From assembly GCA_020633465.1 (NCBI GenBank), contig JACKDN010000008.1:62001-126000 (forward strand): DNA of 64,000 nt. The letters run 5' to 3'. Positions 63,301 to 64,000 of this stretch are shown here, piece by piece; position 1 is the stretch's first letter; every line of letters starts with the position of its first letter. The position numbers and the translations under genes are program-made. A model generated the notes under the pieces. The model did no database searches. It was not told the origin of the DNA and was given only the letters and a program-made list of their open reading frames with translations. Origin of the DNA: Myxococcales bacterium. Lineage in GTDB: Bacteria > Myxococcota_A > Bradymonadia > UBA7976 > UBA1532.

Positions 63301-64000
63301 GACCGGCGCCCCCACAGCAGCGTGAGGAACGCGGGCGCGCCGATGAGCGTCGTCACCACGCCCACCGGCACCTCGGCCGGCGCCGCCACGGTGCGCGCCA
63401 CGGCGTCGGCGCCCACCAGCAGCGCGGCGCCCGCCAGCGCCGAGCCGGGCAGCGTCACGCGGTGGTCGGGGCCGGCCAGCAGCCGCACGCCCTGGGGCAC
63501 CACCAGGCCCACGAAGCCGATGGTGCCGGTCACCGCGACGGCCGCGCCGACGCCCAGCGCCACCAGGGCCACCACCGCGCGCCGCACGCGCTCGACGGGC
63601 ACGCCCAGGTGGGCCGCCTCGGTCTCGCCCAGCACCAGCGCGTCCAGCGGCCGCGCCAGCCACGCCGCCAGCACCACCGGCAGCACCAGGCCCGGCGCCG
63701 CGGCGGCCACCGCGGGCCAGGTGGCGCCGCCCAGGCTGCCCAGCAGCCAGAAGGTCAGGCCGCGGAGCTGGGCGTCGTCGGCCACGAAGGTCAGCAGGCC
63801 CAGGCCAGCGAAGCCCACGGCGTTCAGCCCGATGCCGGCCAGCAGCAGGGTCGCCACGTCGGTGCGGCCGCCGCGCACCGCCACGCGGTGCGCCAGCACG
63901 GTGAACAGCACGCCGCCCAGGAAGGCCGCGGCGGGCAGGGCGACGGTCAGCGGCAGCGCGGCGCCGACGCCCAGGACGATGACGGCGCTGGCGCCCAGCG
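63297..64000 (-). CDS. hmuU: FecCD-type heme/iron ABC permease, 5' end outside window
   Basis: About 234 C-terminal codons are inside the window; the frame stays open to the right edge. LLLAGIGLNAVGFAGLGLLTFVADD, FWLLGSLGGATWPAVAAAAPG, LGVPVERVRRAVVALVALGVGAAVAVTGTIGFVGLVVPQGVRLLAGPDHRVTLP (cut here to key parts) and VGVVTTLIGAPAFLTLLWGRRS are standard FecCD blocks. The GFVGLVVPQ loop is the ATPase-coupling region. With hmuV and the HugZ-like gene it forms a heme-uptake operon; the periplasmic binding protein would be off the right edge. Confidence 0.88.
   Translation of the reverse strand, partial: LGASAVIVLGVGAALPLTVALPAAAFLGGVLFTVLAHRVAVRGGRTDVATLLLAGIGLNAVGFAGLGLLTFVADDAQLRGLTFWLLGSLGGATWPAVAAAAPGLVLPVVLAAWLARPLDALVLGETEAAHLGVPVERVRRAVVALVALGVGAAVAVTGTIGFVGLVVPQGVRLLAGPDHRVTLPGSALAGAALLVGADAVARTVAAPAEVPVGVVTTLIGAPAFLTLLWGRRS

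Overview
The window is about 64 kb of very GC-rich DNA, with G or C at nearly every third codon position. It most likely comes from a member of the Myxococcota (myxobacteria and relatives). The evidence is three C-termini with the MYXO-CTERM pattern (Cys, hydrophobic helix, Arg cluster), a giant lipoprotein with 18 myxobacterial CGDG...CDDGN...GDGC repeats, an AgmX/PglI-type C-terminal domain, many Asp/Gly/Pro-rich surface lipoproteins, and two RtcB paralogues. RtcB paralogy is known from Myxococcus xanthus.

Layout. 1-4.8 kb: end of a subtilisin-like protease, an IS1634-family insertion sequence, and a degenerate tandem-repeat tract. 4.8-7.1 kb: a lipoprotein with an apparent CTG start, an enoyl-CoA hydratase and a DUF924 protein in one run. 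7.1-10.3 kb: rtcB with an Rdx/SelW-like gene, divergent from a methyltransferase. 10.3-15.1 kb: two coupled lipoproteins, then a zinc phospholipase C-like MYXO-CTERM protein coupled to a monoacylglycerol lipase-like hydrolase. 15.1-18.6 kb: a complete bacillithiol operon (bshC-bshB1-bshA) joined by 4-nt overlaps. Divergent from it lies a secreted PIG-L deacetylase followed by a 56-aa membrane protein, a sodium:solute symporter and a DUF2911 protein. 24-29 kb: pta, a methyltransferase and a coupled radical SAM gene.

The most unusual stretch is 29-37.4 kb. An RbfA-like gene overlaps a second, short rtcB. About 4 kb further on is a 923-aa fusion of a ClpB-like double AAA+ module to an RF2-like domain that has no GGQ motif. 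Between them lie a Kazal/Kunitz multi-inhibitor lipoprotein, a duplicated gene end and an AT-richer island with an orphan gene. I infer that the RbfA-like, RtcB and AAA+-RF2 proteins belong to an RNA or ribosome repair/rescue system. This is inference from families and proximity.

37.5-43 kb: small ORFs, two toxin-antitoxin pairs (Phd/PIN and VapB/PIN), and a secreted MYXO-CTERM gene that appears broken by an internal inversion of about 0.35 kb. 43-58.3 kb: a DUF2079 membrane protein, an alpha/beta hydrolase, a run of three surface-protein genes (giant lipoprotein, AgmX-like protein, MYXO-CTERM protein), and a secreted HExxH metalloprotease with a lipoprotein partner. 58.4-64 kb: tryptophanase/tyrosine phenol-lyase, menB, an outer-membrane barrel, and a heme-uptake operon (permease, ATPase, HugZ-like) that runs off the right edge.

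Several secreted-protein genes carry single-base frame disruptions inside Gly- or Pro-rich low-complexity tracts. Long-read homopolymer errors are the simplest explanation. Real phase variation is possible and can be tested against raw reads. Most long ORFs opposite the listed genes are GC-driven shadows and were left out.
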